Shown: positions 35,075-43,638, numbered from the stretch's first letter. The stretch is DNA of 43,714 nucleotides from JACJXF01 sp964349045 (GCA_964349045.1 CAYGFI010000018.1:1-43714), one strand, 5' to 3'. Made by a program: numbers and translations. Notes: generated by a model from the letters alone, not told the origin.

Positions 35075-35445
35075 GAAATGTATTTGTTATTAAACCTTCC
35101 GGTATTATGCCTTTTGTTTTGGAAGAGTTAACCTGCCATTCAACCGAAAGGAAAAAATACAATATTACAAATTGTTAGGATAATTTATTTGCTTATCCTG
35201 GTAATATATTTTTATAAATTTAACAGCTCAAAGGGTTAATTATAAACAATAATACACAAGAACAAACGCGCAGGAAATAAGCCCATACCTCTTTGGGCAA
35301 AACTATTGGATTGCCAATGGTGATAAAATGTTAATTTGAAATCGTGGGATTATTAATTTTTTATATTTAATTGACCGGTCGCCTGGTCAGGCAGCATTTA
35401 TTTAGGGATACCTGGCATCGCATAAATAAAAGTGTTCCGTGTAAA
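35075..35445. other. Gene-free stretch between RND operon and GH43 gene
   Basis: This is 371 bases, AT-rich. It must hold the RND operon promoter. GACCGGTCGCCTGGTC (35373-35388) is a weak palindrome. I see no gene and no clear -7/-33 pair. Confidence 0.5.
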
Positions 35446-37674
35446 TTACAAATCAATCATCAATTTACAACAGGCAAAATTCTTATCGTTGCTTATTTTT
35501 AAAAGGTACAGCCCGTTTGCCAGGTTGAAATACAGAGTTAATTTTTCCGATTCATCCATATGATTCAGAAGTACACTCTGTCCTTTGCTGTTGAAGATTT
35601 CAGCGGTATGAAATAAAAAACCGGATTGAATAGACAGGTGTGTTTTTGCCGGATTGGGATAAACGGATACTTTTCCGGGCTGTTTGATCCGGGGAGTCGG
35701 GTTCAACGGGTCCGAACTAATTGTAAATGTCATCCACTTTAACTGAAACAGCTTTGATGTTCCTGTCCCGATAAACTTCAGGTATACATCATGGTTTCCG
35801 GATACAGGAGATATGGCAGATTTAAACTTATTAAATATACTCCAACTACCGGTACTACTGATAGGGCATTCTGCCAATTTAGTCCCGGTATCAATCGAAT
35901 CAAGCCAAACCTCCACAATTCCCCCTGCTCCGGCGCTTGAAGCTGTGAATTCAATTGAATCCGGTCCAGTATTATATTCGTTGTTGCCAAATTCAACCCC
36001 GGCATACAATGCCCAATCGTTGTCATGAATATTATCTAATACACTAATTCCCTGGCTGGGTACACTTCGGCTGGTACCAGACTGGTTTGCCGGGCATTCG
36101 GCCAATATGGGAGTGAATGCATCGCGGTAAATGTAGAGGTCGAAAAAAGCACTGCTCGCACCCTGTACGTACAATCCCTGGAGGGTACCGGTGAAGGTAG
36201 AAAAGTCGGAATAGGAATCGATAACCGAAACGCTGAACGCTTGACCCACCTGCATCCAGTTTCTCCCGTTACCGCTGAAGTACCCGGTTATGCTATGGTT
36301 GATCCTGACCATTTTCAGCCAAAGAGTATCGCCAATGGTATTTTCGGCTTCATAGGCGGTATTTTCAAAACTAAAAACCACTATCTTTTTCCCTTCGGAA
36401 GTTATCGAACTGACTAGTTTGACAAACTTGGTTTCGTCGCCCCGCAGCAACCTCAAACCGGCCTGGTCATCCATCGATTTCGCACTGAAATCGAGCCGGG
36501 TGATCAGCGAATAGTTATGCTCCCCGTCATACTTTGTCAACGTATTTCCTTTGGTAATACTTTTGGGTGTTAACCGTAGCCAGCCGGGTTGTTCACTTAG
36601 AGAGTATTTTCCAGATGGGGTATATCCAAGTGACGACCATTCCGGATGGAGTTTGGCAGTCGAAAAGTAATCGGATTTGGGAACCATCCAGGGAATTCCA
36701 CTGCCTGGTAAATTGGGTGCAGTGAACGATTGGTTGACAGGGTAGTCGGCAACAGGTCTGTCGCTTGCATTGTAGCGCACCTGGTTCAGCAACCCCTGTC
36801 TTCCTTGTCCTTTCCACTCGCCTTTCGCATACAAAGGATGAATTACCCATGAAGTGCTGTCGGAAACCAATACCGCCGGTGAAGCATGGTTGGGGCTTGT
36901 AAAAAGAGATGAGGGTTTCAGCGGATCGATTTCGTTGAAAAAATCACCTAACATTTCCCAGGCAACCTGATCGGCAGTCAACGATTTGCTGCGCATCACC
37001 TTTTGCCCTCCGGCCAGGTCGCGTGCAAAGGAATAGTAATAGAAATCTTTGTATTTCCACAATACAGGTCCTTCAGCCCAACTGTATGGCAACTCCGGAC
37101 TCGGATTCAACCAGTTCAGATCGTAAACAGCACCGGCAGGCTGACCGTTACTACCCAATTCAACAATACCGTTATTGGGCTGACCATTTTTTACCACTAA
37201 ATACCATTTGTTATCATCGTCGATAAATATCGAATTGTCATATCCCAATCCATAGGGCAGGGCCGGCGGGTTGTTCACTTTGACAGGATCACTCCATGGT
37301 CCTCTGGGATCGTCGGCTTTCACAAAATACATGGTATTGGCCCGCGAAAAGAAATCCCAGTATTTGTCATTGTAATATACGATATGTCCTCCCCAGCAAC
37401 CTCCTCCGGGATTATCACCGAAATTCGACCATGATGCGCTTACCGGTTGTGCAATGGCTTCCCAGTGAACCAGGTCGGTTGAGTGATAGATCACCGGGGT
37501 TACATTGAATGATGAACCTGTGGTGTAAAAGTGATCCCCCACTTTTGTTACGGTACAATCAGGATGATCACCCGGGATTACCGGGTTCATATAGGTTTTG
37601 AATGAAGGGGATTGCCCATTAGTACTTAAAGTGATGAATCCGATTGCCAATAATACCGATGTAATTTTTTTCAT
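35446..37674 (-). CDS. Secreted glycoside hydrolase family 43 with T9SS sorting domain
   Basis: This is a 742-aa exported enzyme. A signal peptide (MKKITSVLLAIGFITLSTNG) precedes a five-bladed GH43 propeller (about 25-330). Expected catalytic residues are D39 in GDHPDCT (base), D146 in GLGYDNSIFID (pKa tuning) and E201 in SWAEGPVLWK (acid). A concanavalin-like beta-xylosidase C-terminal domain (about 335-515) follows, then a CBM6-like region (about 540-650). The tail KVSVYPNPAKTHLSI onward (about 667-742) is a type IX secretion sorting domain, so the enzyme is exported across the outer membrane. Probable activity is beta-xylosidase or alpha-L-arabinofuranosidase on plant xylan. No SusC/SusD genes are adjacent. 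Confidence 0.92.
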   Translation of the reverse strand: MKKITSVLLAIGFITLSTNGQSPSFKTYMNPVIPGDHPDCTVTKVGDHFYTTGSSFNVTPVIYHSTDLVHWEAIAQPVSASWSNFGDNPGGGCWGGHIVYYNDKYWDFFSRANTMYFVKADDPRGPWSDPVKVNNPPALPYGLGYDNSIFIDDDNKWYLVVKNGQPNNGIVELGSNGQPAGAVYDLNWLNPSPELPYSWAEGPVLWKYKDFYYYSFARDLAGGQKVMRSKSLTADQVAWEMLGDFFNEIDPLKPSSLFTSPNHASPAVLVSDSTSWVIHPLYAKGEWKGQGRQGLLNQVRYNASDRPVADYPVNQSFTAPNLPGSGIPWMVPKSDYFSTAKLHPEWSSLGYTPSGKYSLSEQPGWLRLTPKSITKGNTLTKYDGEHNYSLITRLDFSAKSMDDQAGLRLLRGDETKFVKLVSSITSEGKKIVVFSFENTAYEAENTIGDTLWLKMVRINHSITGYFSGNGRNWMQVGQAFSVSVIDSYSDFSTFTGTLQGLYVQGASSAFFDLYIYRDAFTPILAECPANQSGTSRSVPSQGISVLDNIHDNDWALYAGVEFGNNEYNTGPDSIEFTASSAGAGGIVEVWLDSIDTGTKLAECPISSTGSWSIFNKFKSAISPVSGNHDVYLKFIGTGTSKLFQLKWMTFTISSDPLNPTPRIKQPGKVSVYPNPAKTHLSIQSGFLFHTAEIFNSKGQSVLLNHMDESEKLTLYFNLANGLYLLKISNDKNFACCKLMIDL

Positions 37675-38310
37675 TCGAAAATATTTATGGTATAAAGTTG
37701 ATTGTCTGACTGTTGGGCTATTGAAGGCAATACAAACCTCATTAGACCCACCAACATTAACAATGTGTTTTTAAAGAAATGTTTCAACCTCTTTGGGTTT
37801 GTTGTTTTAATCTACTCTCTGTACAAAAGGGAGACACTCTTTTACATTATCATTACTTTCTGCGAGATTCATGTCAGGTTGACTAAATCTGATTGTTAAG
37901 ATAAATCATTTTTGCCGAAATATCATAATTAACGTACCCTTCACCGGCACCTGAAAACAAAAAACCGTTGTAACTGTGTATATTACAATGGTTTACTTGA
38001 TTTAGTAGTAGGCGAGAGGTTTGAAATATTAAATCTTGCTTTGAGTAGAGATGTGTAAAGAATCATTATCCTGAATGTGGTTTTATCGATGCTAAAGCAA
38101 TCCACCTCTTTATTTAACGCAATAACACATTATTCTGTTTATTACCATCGTCCGGCTAATCGTTTATTTACTTTCTAAATCTATGAATTATGTAATATGT
38201 TTATGCAATTATATAACACTCCGGCAGGAAATAGCCCGCACCTTTACCATCTATTATAATGTCTCCTTATGGGATAATAAGACAAAGAAATAATAATAAA
38301 TGAAAAAACT
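37675..38310. other. Long gene-free stretch upstream of PorT-like gene
   Basis: This is 636 bases with no credible coding frame. It carries one copy (38014-38055) of a diverged 42-bp repeat whose partner is at 40002-40043. It otherwise appears to be AT-rich leader sequence. Confidence 0.55.
38014..38055 (+). repeat. Diverged 42-bp repeat, copy A
   Basis: 33 of 42 bases match 40002-40043 without gaps. One frame reads ERFEILNLALSRDV then stop. Confidence 0.45.
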
Positions 38311-38886
38311 ATGAAATTCTTAATCGGTTTATTTACAGCATTTTTGTTTACATGCGTTGCAAGTGGACAACACGGTAATTCACCCAAAGGACATGTTAAT
38401 CTTGGAATCAAAGGCGGGATAACCATGTACAATATCCAAAATGACGACAACGCTAAATATGACCAGATAACAGGGTACAATTTTGGCTTGCTTGGTCATA
38501 TCCATCTCAACAGCCAATGGGCAATTCAGCCTGAATTGGTTTATTCAAACCAGGGTGCAAAAAATGGGGATATTAATTATAAACTGGACTATATTAATAT
38601 ACCTTTCCTTCTTCAATATATGTTTGACAATGGATTCAGATTACAGGCCGGCCCACAGTTGGGTTTTCTGGTTAACGCAGAAAATAAAGATAATTTGAAT
38701 CCTATTGACTTTGGTGTGGGTATGGGTATCAGCTATATAGTTCCATCAACGGGTTTTGGTATTGATGCCAGATATAATCATGGATTAAGCAACATCAATA
38801 AAGACGATGCTGTAAATTCGACTAACAGGGGATTTCAATTGGGTGTCTTTTACATTTTTGGTCACAACTCAAGAGTAGCTCTTTGA
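38311..38886 (+). CDS. Outer-membrane beta-barrel protein (PorT-like)
   Basis: This is a 191-aa protein. A signal peptide (MKFLIGLFTAFLFTCVASGQ) is followed by alternating amphipathic strands typical of small eight-stranded Bacteroidota barrels: VNLGIKGGITMYNI, QWAIQPELVYSNQGAKNG, YINIPFLLQYMFDNG, FRLQAGPQLGFLV, GFQLGVFYIFG. It matches the 'outer membrane beta-barrel/PorT family' pattern. That name does not mean a secretion function; the role is unknown. An ATG 11 bases upstream opens only a four-codon frame ending at a TGA that overlaps this start. It is monocistronic. Confidence 0.88.
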   Translation: MKFLIGLFTAFLFTCVASGQHGNSPKGHVNLGIKGGITMYNIQNDDNAKYDQITGYNFGLLGHIHLNSQWAIQPELVYSNQGAKNGDINYKLDYINIPFLLQYMFDNGFRLQAGPQLGFLVNAENKDNLNPIDFGVGMGISYIVPSTGFGIDARYNHGLSNINKDDAVNSTNRGFQLGVFYIFGHNSRVAL

Positions 38887-38930
38887 TAACCGGGTTCAGG
38901 TTTTTTTAATGGAACAAGTAAGAATTTATT

Positions 38931-39731
38931 CTATTCTGTCAATCTGATCACATCAGATGGCACATTTCGGTTCAGAATTGAAATTCGTGGTTGCCCGTTA
39001 AGTTTAATGCCCCTTTCTGAGAAAGTCTGCTTCAGGGTTTGAAGAGCTGTTTCCGGTGTATTATTGTTTTTACTCAGGTGGGCCAGACAAATATGACTTA
39101 AATGGTCATTAATATTGTCAGCAAGAAAAGCCGAGGTCTGATGATTTCCTAAATGACCATGGTCTGAGCGTATCCTTGATTTTAAATAGGTAGGATAATT
39201 GCCATTCACCAGCATCTGCTCATCATAATTTGACTCTATAACAAGCAGGTTGGCTGCTTTAATATATTGAGCAGCAATCAGGCAAATATGTCCAAGATCT
39301 GTAACTATCGTTATTTTTTTGCCCCCGGCACAAATTTGGAACCCAATGGTTTCAGGTGCATCATGAAAAACCGGAAATGCTTCTATATCAAAACCTGCCA
39401 GGTGGAATTTTTGCTGTAAGGGAATTTCCCGGATACAATCCTGGGATATTTTCTTTTTCATAGTGAGAATGCTTCTCCGGATTTTTTCGGTAGTGAATAC
39501 AGGAAGGTTATTTTTCCTGGCAAGCACTTCCAATCCCCTGATATGATCTATATGATTGTGTGTTATCAGAACACCCATAATAGTCTGCATGGAAATATCA
39601 ATGCTCTTCAGAAACTTACGTATGGATGTTGCAGAAATTCCGGCATCGATCAATATTCCATGAAACCCGTTGCCCAGGTAATAACAATTTCCGCTGCTTC
39701 CGCTGCTAAGACTGCAAAAATTCAATATCAT
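38931..39731 (-). CDS. MBL-fold metallo-hydrolase, YycJ/WalJ type
   Basis: This 266-aa cytoplasmic protein of the metallo-beta-lactamase fold starts MILNFCSLSSGSSGNCYYLG, a hallmark of the YycJ/WalJ group. Metal ligands appear in GVLITHNHIDHIRGLEVL (H-x-H-x-D-H), AFPVFHDAPET, ITIVTDLGH and a C-terminal histidine in ICLAHLSKNNN. WalJ-type proteins act as exonucleases linked to DNA metabolism and cell wall signalling in Firmicutes; here the function is uncertain. It is monocistronic. Confidence 0.9.
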   Translation of the reverse strand: MILNFCSLSSGSSGNCYYLGNGFHGILIDAGISATSIRKFLKSIDISMQTIMGVLITHNHIDHIRGLEVLARKNNLPVFTTEKIRRSILTMKKKISQDCIREIPLQQKFHLAGFDIEAFPVFHDAPETIGFQICAGGKKITIVTDLGHICLIAAQYIKAANLLVIESNYDEQMLVNGNYPTYLKSRIRSDHGHLGNHQTSAFLADNINDHLSHICLAHLSKNNNTPETALQTLKQTFSERGIKLNGQPRISILNRNVPSDVIRLTE

Positions 39732-39762
39732 CTGTATATAATTTATTTTTTAATGGTCAGAT

Positions 39763-39784
39763 AGCCTGTCCCGCCTTGGCGGGA
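39763..39784. repeat. Palindrome with AGCCTGTCCCGC core
   Basis: AGCCTGTCCCGCCTTGGCGGGA: a 7-bp stem with a tiny loop. The 12-mer AGCCTGTCCCGC recurs on the opposite strand at 27477-27488. Confidence 0.55.
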
Positions 39785-39998
39785 GAACCCACATGTTATG
39801 AAATTATATTCATTAGTGTTTGTGTTTCCCGAATCATGTGGGTTTCATCAATAATCATTTCCTGGGTTCAAAGTTAATATTTGTACATTATAAAACCTGT
39901 TACTTTAAAAGAAAGGGGTTGGAATCCGCTCGAACCCTTCAAGGGTTTGTTTTACAATGAAAAAGCCCAGCTACTAAGGAATCGGGACTACCCTTTAA

Positions 39999-40104
39999 GA
40001 CAAGAGGATTGAAATATCTAAGCTTGATTTGATCAGAGATATGATGTACATGCCGGAATTCTTGACCACATTTAGCCGGTTAGATTCCAATTTCGATAAA
40101 TAAC
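39999..40104 (+). pseudogene. Possible C-terminal gene remnant overlapping repeat copy B
   Basis: In one frame the sequence reads DKRIEISKLDLIRDMMYMPE and then FLTTFSRLDSNFDK before a stop. There is no start codon or upstream open frame (TAA just before). The first part aligns in frame with ERFEILNLALSRDV at 38014-38055. The family is not recognised. Confidence 0.35.
40002..40043 (+). repeat. Diverged 42-bp repeat, copy B
   Basis: 33 of 42 bases match copy A at 38014-38055. Confidence 0.45.
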
Positions 40105-40243
40105 ATAACAGCAGGTACATAACTCTGTCAAGAGGTAATCAATTTACTCCGGTTAAAACTGGTCAAAATTACTGGAATTCCCATTCATGGGAAAAGCATT
40201 GCTAAATATTTAACTATGTCGAATAGAATCAACATTATTATTG

Positions 40244-40251
40244 TATATTTG
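40244..40251 (+). promoter_or_regulatory. Possible -7 element (TATATTTG) before gene remnant
   Basis: TATATTTG matches TAnnTTTG and lies 20 bases before the ATG at 40272. An inverted pair TATGTCGA (40215-40222) and TCGACATA (40262-40269) brackets it and could be an operator. Confidence 0.4.
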
Positions 40252-40271
40252 TCGTATTGAATCGACATAAA

Positions 40272-40343
40272 ATGGAATACTTATTAGAATTTCAGGAAAA
40301 TATCCTTCGTCGGGTTAAAAATGATTTCCGGAGATATTTGTGA
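40272..40343 (+). pseudogene. N-terminal remnant resembling an AAA/DUF4143 ATPase
   Basis: A 23-codon frame (MEYLLEFQENILRRVKNDFR then RYL) ends at a TGA. The D-F-x-R-Y-L pattern just before where the first Walker region would follow resembles the N-terminus of Bacteroidota ATP-binding proteins with a DUF4143 C-terminus. A promoter-like element precedes it, so the start of the gene appears preserved and the body lost. The identification rests on a short stretch and is tentative. Confidence 0.4.
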
Positions 40344-40376
40344 GTTTATCCAAAACATTCCTCCAATCATATTTTT

Positions 40377-40730
40377 ATGGAAACGCTTGCCAAAGACCTG
40401 AAAAATGATCTTGGTGATGAATATACCATTATAAGGCTATTAAATGATGAACCTGAAGATTTTACCATTGAAGGGATCGGTAGTGCTATTGGGAATCATA
40501 TAATTTTTTTACGCATTAATGATCTGATCCTGTTCCCAAATTATAATGATCAAATATCAAAACAACCTTTGCAGGACTTTAAATCTGAACTACAAAAGAA
40601 TAATGTACCAATTCAGGTTTTTCCTGTTGATATCCCTGAAATAAACGATCTTACAAGCTTGGGTTGTGTGTTGAACTGTATTTCTTGGCAGAACTTTACA
40701 AAAGGATCATTACTTGTAGTTAAATCCTAA
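40377..40730 (+). CDS. Agmatine/peptidylarginine deiminase C-terminal-like fragment
   Basis: This is a 117-aa frame. Its last 80 residues (IIFLRINDLILFPNYNDQI, VPIQVFPVDIPEINDL, GCVLNCISWQNF) align in pattern with the C-terminal part of agmatine deiminases: a strand leading to 'vLvPxy', an 'evvxid' strand, then G-x-x-x-H-C-I-T with the catalytic cysteine. The cysteine is kept but the usual histidine before it is asparagine (L-N-C-I-S-W). Family members are about 340-370 aa, so two thirds are missing, including the other catalytic residues. It is probably an inactive remnant; a small domesticated protein is possible. It reads in frame with the upstream 23-codon remnant, separated by a TGA. Confidence 0.5.
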   Translation: METLAKDLKNDLGDEYTIIRLLNDEPEDFTIEGIGSAIGNHIIFLRINDLILFPNYNDQISKQPLQDFKSELQKNNVPIQVFPVDIPEINDLTSLGCVLNCISWQNFTKGSLLVVKS

Positions 40731-40892
40731 CGTGATTAATTATAATATAAATTTGTTCACAAAATGAAGTAGATAATCATTAGTATTTGCTTTGAACGTT
40801 CTAATTTTTTACATTAATCAAAAAAATTCCATTGTAACTTTTTAAAAGATTGATTTTACTAACTTTATTTTTTATTAAATAAATTTATCCAA

Positions 40893-43283
40893 GTGGATAA
40901 GAAATCTCTATCCGAACGTGATATTTGCACCAAATTTATAACGCCAGCCATTGTAAAGGCAGGCTGGGATAGCCATAAACAATTATTAGAAGAGGTTTTC
41001 TTTACGGATGGCAAAATACATGTCCGGGGAAGGTTAACAGCCAGAGGAACAAGAAAAAGAGCGGATTATGTTTTATACTACAAAGCCAACATTCCCATTG
41101 CCATTATTGAAGCAAAAGACAACAACCATTCCATCAGGTCCGGAATTCAGCAGGCGCTTGATTATGCACAAATTCTTGATATTCCATCGGTATTCAGCTC
41201 TAATGGTGATGGTTTTCTGTTTCATGACCGCACCGTAACCGATACAAATATCGAAACAGAACTTGGTCTTGATGAATTCCCGACACCTCAGCAATTATGG
41301 GATAAATATAAAAAGTACAAGGGCATAACAACTCCTGAAAAAGAAAGGATAGCATCACAGGATTATTATTTCGATGGATCGGGAAGACGGCCGCGTTATT
41401 ACCAGCAGATTGCCATAAACCGGACTATTGAAGCCATTGCCAACGGTCAGAACAGGATTTTACTTGTTATGGCAACCGGCACCGGTAAAACCTATGCCGC
41501 ATTCCAGATTGCACACAGGTTATGGAAAGCAGGGGTTAAAAAACGCATCCTTTTTCTTGCTGACCGGAATGCATTGTTAGACCAGGCACAGCGAGGTGAT
41601 TTCAAACACTTCAGGGATAAAATGACCATGGTAAAAAACCGAAAGGTTGACAAATCGTATGAAGTTTATCTTTCATTATACCAGGGGATAACAGGAAATG
41701 AAGAAGAAAAGAACATCTACAAACAATTCAGCCGTGATTTCTTCGATTTGATTATTATTGATGAGTGCCACCGGGGTTCAGCAAGGGACGACAGTGCATG
41801 GCATGAAATTCTAAAATATTTCAATAACGCTACACACATTGGTCTTACAGCTACTCCAAAGGAAACAACAGAAGTCAGCAACATAGAATACTTTGGTGAC
41901 CCTATATACACCTATTCGCTGAAACAAGGTATTGATGACGGATTTCTTGCGCCTTATCGTGTTGTCAGGATCGGAATAAACGTTGATCTGGAAGGCTGGC
42001 GGCCGGATGATGGAAAAGCTGATAAAGACGGTTATCCGGTAGAAGACAGAATATATAATAAGAAAGACTATGACCGTAGCCTGGTAATAGATGAACGTAC
42101 AGAGGTTGTTGCACGAAAATTATCAGAGTTTTTGAAGGGATATGACCGCTTTGCCAAAACTATTGCATTTTGTGTGGATATAGACCATGCTGAGCGTATG
42201 CGATCCGCATTGGCAAAAGAAAATGCAGACCTGGTGGCTGAAAACTACAAATACATTATGCAGATTACCGGTGATAATGACGAAGGTAAGCGGGAACTTG
42301 AAAATTTTACCGATCCGGAGCAAAAATATCCTGTTATTGCTACCACATCGGAATTAATGACCACAGGTATTGATGCCATAACCTGTAAAGTGATTGTTCT
42401 GGATGCCAACATTGCATCCATGACCAAATTCAAACAAATTATCGGTCGTGGTACGAGAATCGATGAGGAATATGGTAAAATGTATTTTACGATCCTTGAC
42501 TTCAGGAATGCTACTGACCTGTTTGCCGATCCTGATTTTGACGGAGAACCGATCAAAATTAAAACTGCTACGGATAAAGATGATTTAGTTGATATATTTC
42601 CTGATGATGAGCCGGGTGGTGACGTTTTTCCCGATGATACTGACCTTGAAATTGTCACAGACTATCCTCCCCCACCTATCCGGACACCTGAAGGAGACCC
42701 GGAACCACATGGAGAACCCCGTTCCAAAATTTATGTAAATGGAGTGGATGTGACAATATTAATCAGCCGCGAGTTGTATTTTGATCAGCATGGGAAACCA
42801 ATAACCACCAGTCTTAAAGATCATACTAAAGAAATAATCCGGGGGCAGTTTGCCACGCTCGATGATTTCCTTAACAAATGGAATTCCACAAACCGGAAAA
42901 CCGCGATTATTGAAGAATTAAGGGAACAGGGAGTGTTGGTTGAAGCCCTCTATAATGCTGTAAATAAAGAGTTGGATTTATTTGATCTGATCTGTCATGT
43001 GGCATATGATCAACCCCCGATGACCCGAAAGGAACGTGCTAATAACGTTAAAAAACGTAACTATTTCACAAAATATGGTGAACAGGCCGAAGCAGTGATT
43101 GATAAATTGCTGGATAAATATGCTGATGAAGGAATTGACGATATCGAATCGATAGAAGTACTAAAGGTAAAACCATTTACAGAATTAGGTTCACCTATGG
43201 AAATTGTAAGCACTTTTGGAAGTAAGAACGAGTACTTAAAAGCGATTCACGAATTAGAGGATGAGTTGTATAAAGTGAGTTAG
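40893..43283 (+). CDS. hsdR: Type I restriction enzyme R subunit (EcoEI-like HsdR)
   Basis: This is a 796-aa restriction and translocation subunit starting at a GTG. The N-terminal nuclease of PD-(D/E)xK type (about 1-110) shows D58 in KRADYVLYY, then E73 and K75 in IAIIEAK. The SF2 helicase has Walker A MATGTGKT (193-200), LIIIDECHRG (DECH at 290-293), GLTATPKE (318-325) and the motif VI-like KQIIGRGTRIDEEYG. The C-terminal EcoEI-type domain (about 640-796) ends near IHELEDELYKVS. Length matches the type IB family. HsdR needs HsdM and HsdS, which are absent on both sides within this window, so it is either the distal part of a split locus or an orphan. Confidence 0.93.
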   Translation: MDKKSLSERDICTKFITPAIVKAGWDSHKQLLEEVFFTDGKIHVRGRLTARGTRKRADYVLYYKANIPIAIIEAKDNNHSIRSGIQQALDYAQILDIPSVFSSNGDGFLFHDRTVTDTNIETELGLDEFPTPQQLWDKYKKYKGITTPEKERIASQDYYFDGSGRRPRYYQQIAINRTIEAIANGQNRILLVMATGTGKTYAAFQIAHRLWKAGVKKRILFLADRNALLDQAQRGDFKHFRDKMTMVKNRKVDKSYEVYLSLYQGITGNEEEKNIYKQFSRDFFDLIIIDECHRGSARDDSAWHEILKYFNNATHIGLTATPKETTEVSNIEYFGDPIYTYSLKQGIDDGFLAPYRVVRIGINVDLEGWRPDDGKADKDGYPVEDRIYNKKDYDRSLVIDERTEVVARKLSEFLKGYDRFAKTIAFCVDIDHAERMRSALAKENADLVAENYKYIMQITGDNDEGKRELENFTDPEQKYPVIATTSELMTTGIDAITCKVIVLDANIASMTKFKQIIGRGTRIDEEYGKMYFTILDFRNATDLFADPDFDGEPIKIKTATDKDDLVDIFPDDEPGGDVFPDDTDLEIVTDYPPPPIRTPEGDPEPHGEPRSKIYVNGVDVTILISRELYFDQHGKPITTSLKDHTKEIIRGQFATLDDFLNKWNSTNRKTAIIEELREQGVLVEALYNAVNKELDLFDLICHVAYDQPPMTRKERANNVKKRNYFTKYGEQAEAVIDKLLDKYADEGIDDIESIEVLKVKPFTELGSPMEIVSTFGSKNEYLKAIHELEDELYKVS

Positions 43284-43346
43284 TCAGGGAATCGTTTGAA
43301 ACTTGCAAATTCGAAATAATAATATTATGAATCACTTGTGTCCGGT

Positions 43347-43430
43347 AAGAATTGAATATATGATAATAAAGGGGAGATTCCTCTCCGCCAGCTGGCGGAT
43401 CGGAATGACAGGGCATTGGTGGTTTAGTAA
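43347..43430 (+). repeat. Direct repeat copy 1 (GGGGAGATTCCTC ... GGAATGACAG)
   Basis: It contains ATTGAATA, GGGGAGATTCCTC (43371-43383), a perfect 14-bp palindrome CCGCCAGCTGGCGG (43385-43398), CGGAATGACAGGGCATTGGTGGTTTAG. It shares its edges with the copy exactly 98 bp downstream, while the central palindrome differs. Confidence 0.85.
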
Positions 43431-43444
43431 GACATGAACCTGAT

Positions 43445-43540
43445 AAAAATTGAATACCTAATATTAACGGGGAGATTCCTCGCTCTCCCCTTCGCTTCGC
43501 TCAGGGTTTCGCTCGGAATGACAGCGTGTTGGTGGTTTAG
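43445..43540 (+). repeat. Direct repeat copy 2 (GGGGAGATTCCTC ... GGAATGACAG)
   Basis: Same edges as copy 1, offset 98 bp. The centre is CGCTCTCCCCTTCGCTTCGC followed by TCAGGGTTTCGCTC instead of the CCGCCAGCTGGCGG palindrome. Confidence 0.85.
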
Positions 43541-43575
43541 GGAGTCAGGCGCGGGCTTCGCCCGCGCCTGACTCC
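43541..43575. repeat. Perfect 16-bp hairpin (GGAGTCAGGCGCGGGC)
   Basis: GGAGTCAGGCGCGGGC, loop TTC, then the exact reverse complement. It directly abuts repeat copy 2. A following run of C and TAAAAAA may extend it. Confidence 0.9.
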
Positions 43576-43593
43576 CCCCCTAAAAAATGGAAG

Positions 43594-43638
43594 CTGTCAT
43601 TCCGAATGAAGCGCAGCGAAATGAGGAATCTCCTGGGG
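43594..43638 (-). repeat. Inverted copy of the GGGGAGATTCCTC/GGAATGACA repeat
   Basis: On the plus strand, CTGTCATTCCGAATGAAGCG (start) to GAGGAATCTCCTGGGG (end) is the reverse-complement arrangement of the two upstream copies. Confidence 0.8.

Larger units (their letters stand above)
39732..40271. other. Gene-free, decayed stretch
   Basis: This is 540 bases without a gene. It holds a TCCCGCC-TT-GGCGGGA hairpin (39769-39784), AACCCTT-C-AAGGGTT (about 39935-39950), copy B of the 42-bp repeat (40002-40043) and a reading frame fragment at about 39999-40104. Confidence 0.55.

Noticed and set aside
35446..37674. GH43 gene as part of a polysaccharide utilisation locus
   Set aside because: No SusC, SusD, sensor or second glycosidase gene lies within the window.
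37702..37899. 65-codon plus-strand frame upstream of the barrel gene
   Set aside because: Low-complexity hydrophobic translation, no start context, no motif.
35266..38250. Similarity between GCAGGAAATAAGCCCATACC (about 35269) and GCAGGAAATAGCCCGCACC (about 38225)
   Set aside because: About 20 bp with an indel; too short and imperfect to separate from chance without a search.
43195..43416. 73-codon minus-strand frame across the hsdR end
   Set aside because: It crosses the hsdR stop and reads into the palindromic repeat; the PCHSDPPAGGEES-type start is a common mistranslation of such repeats.
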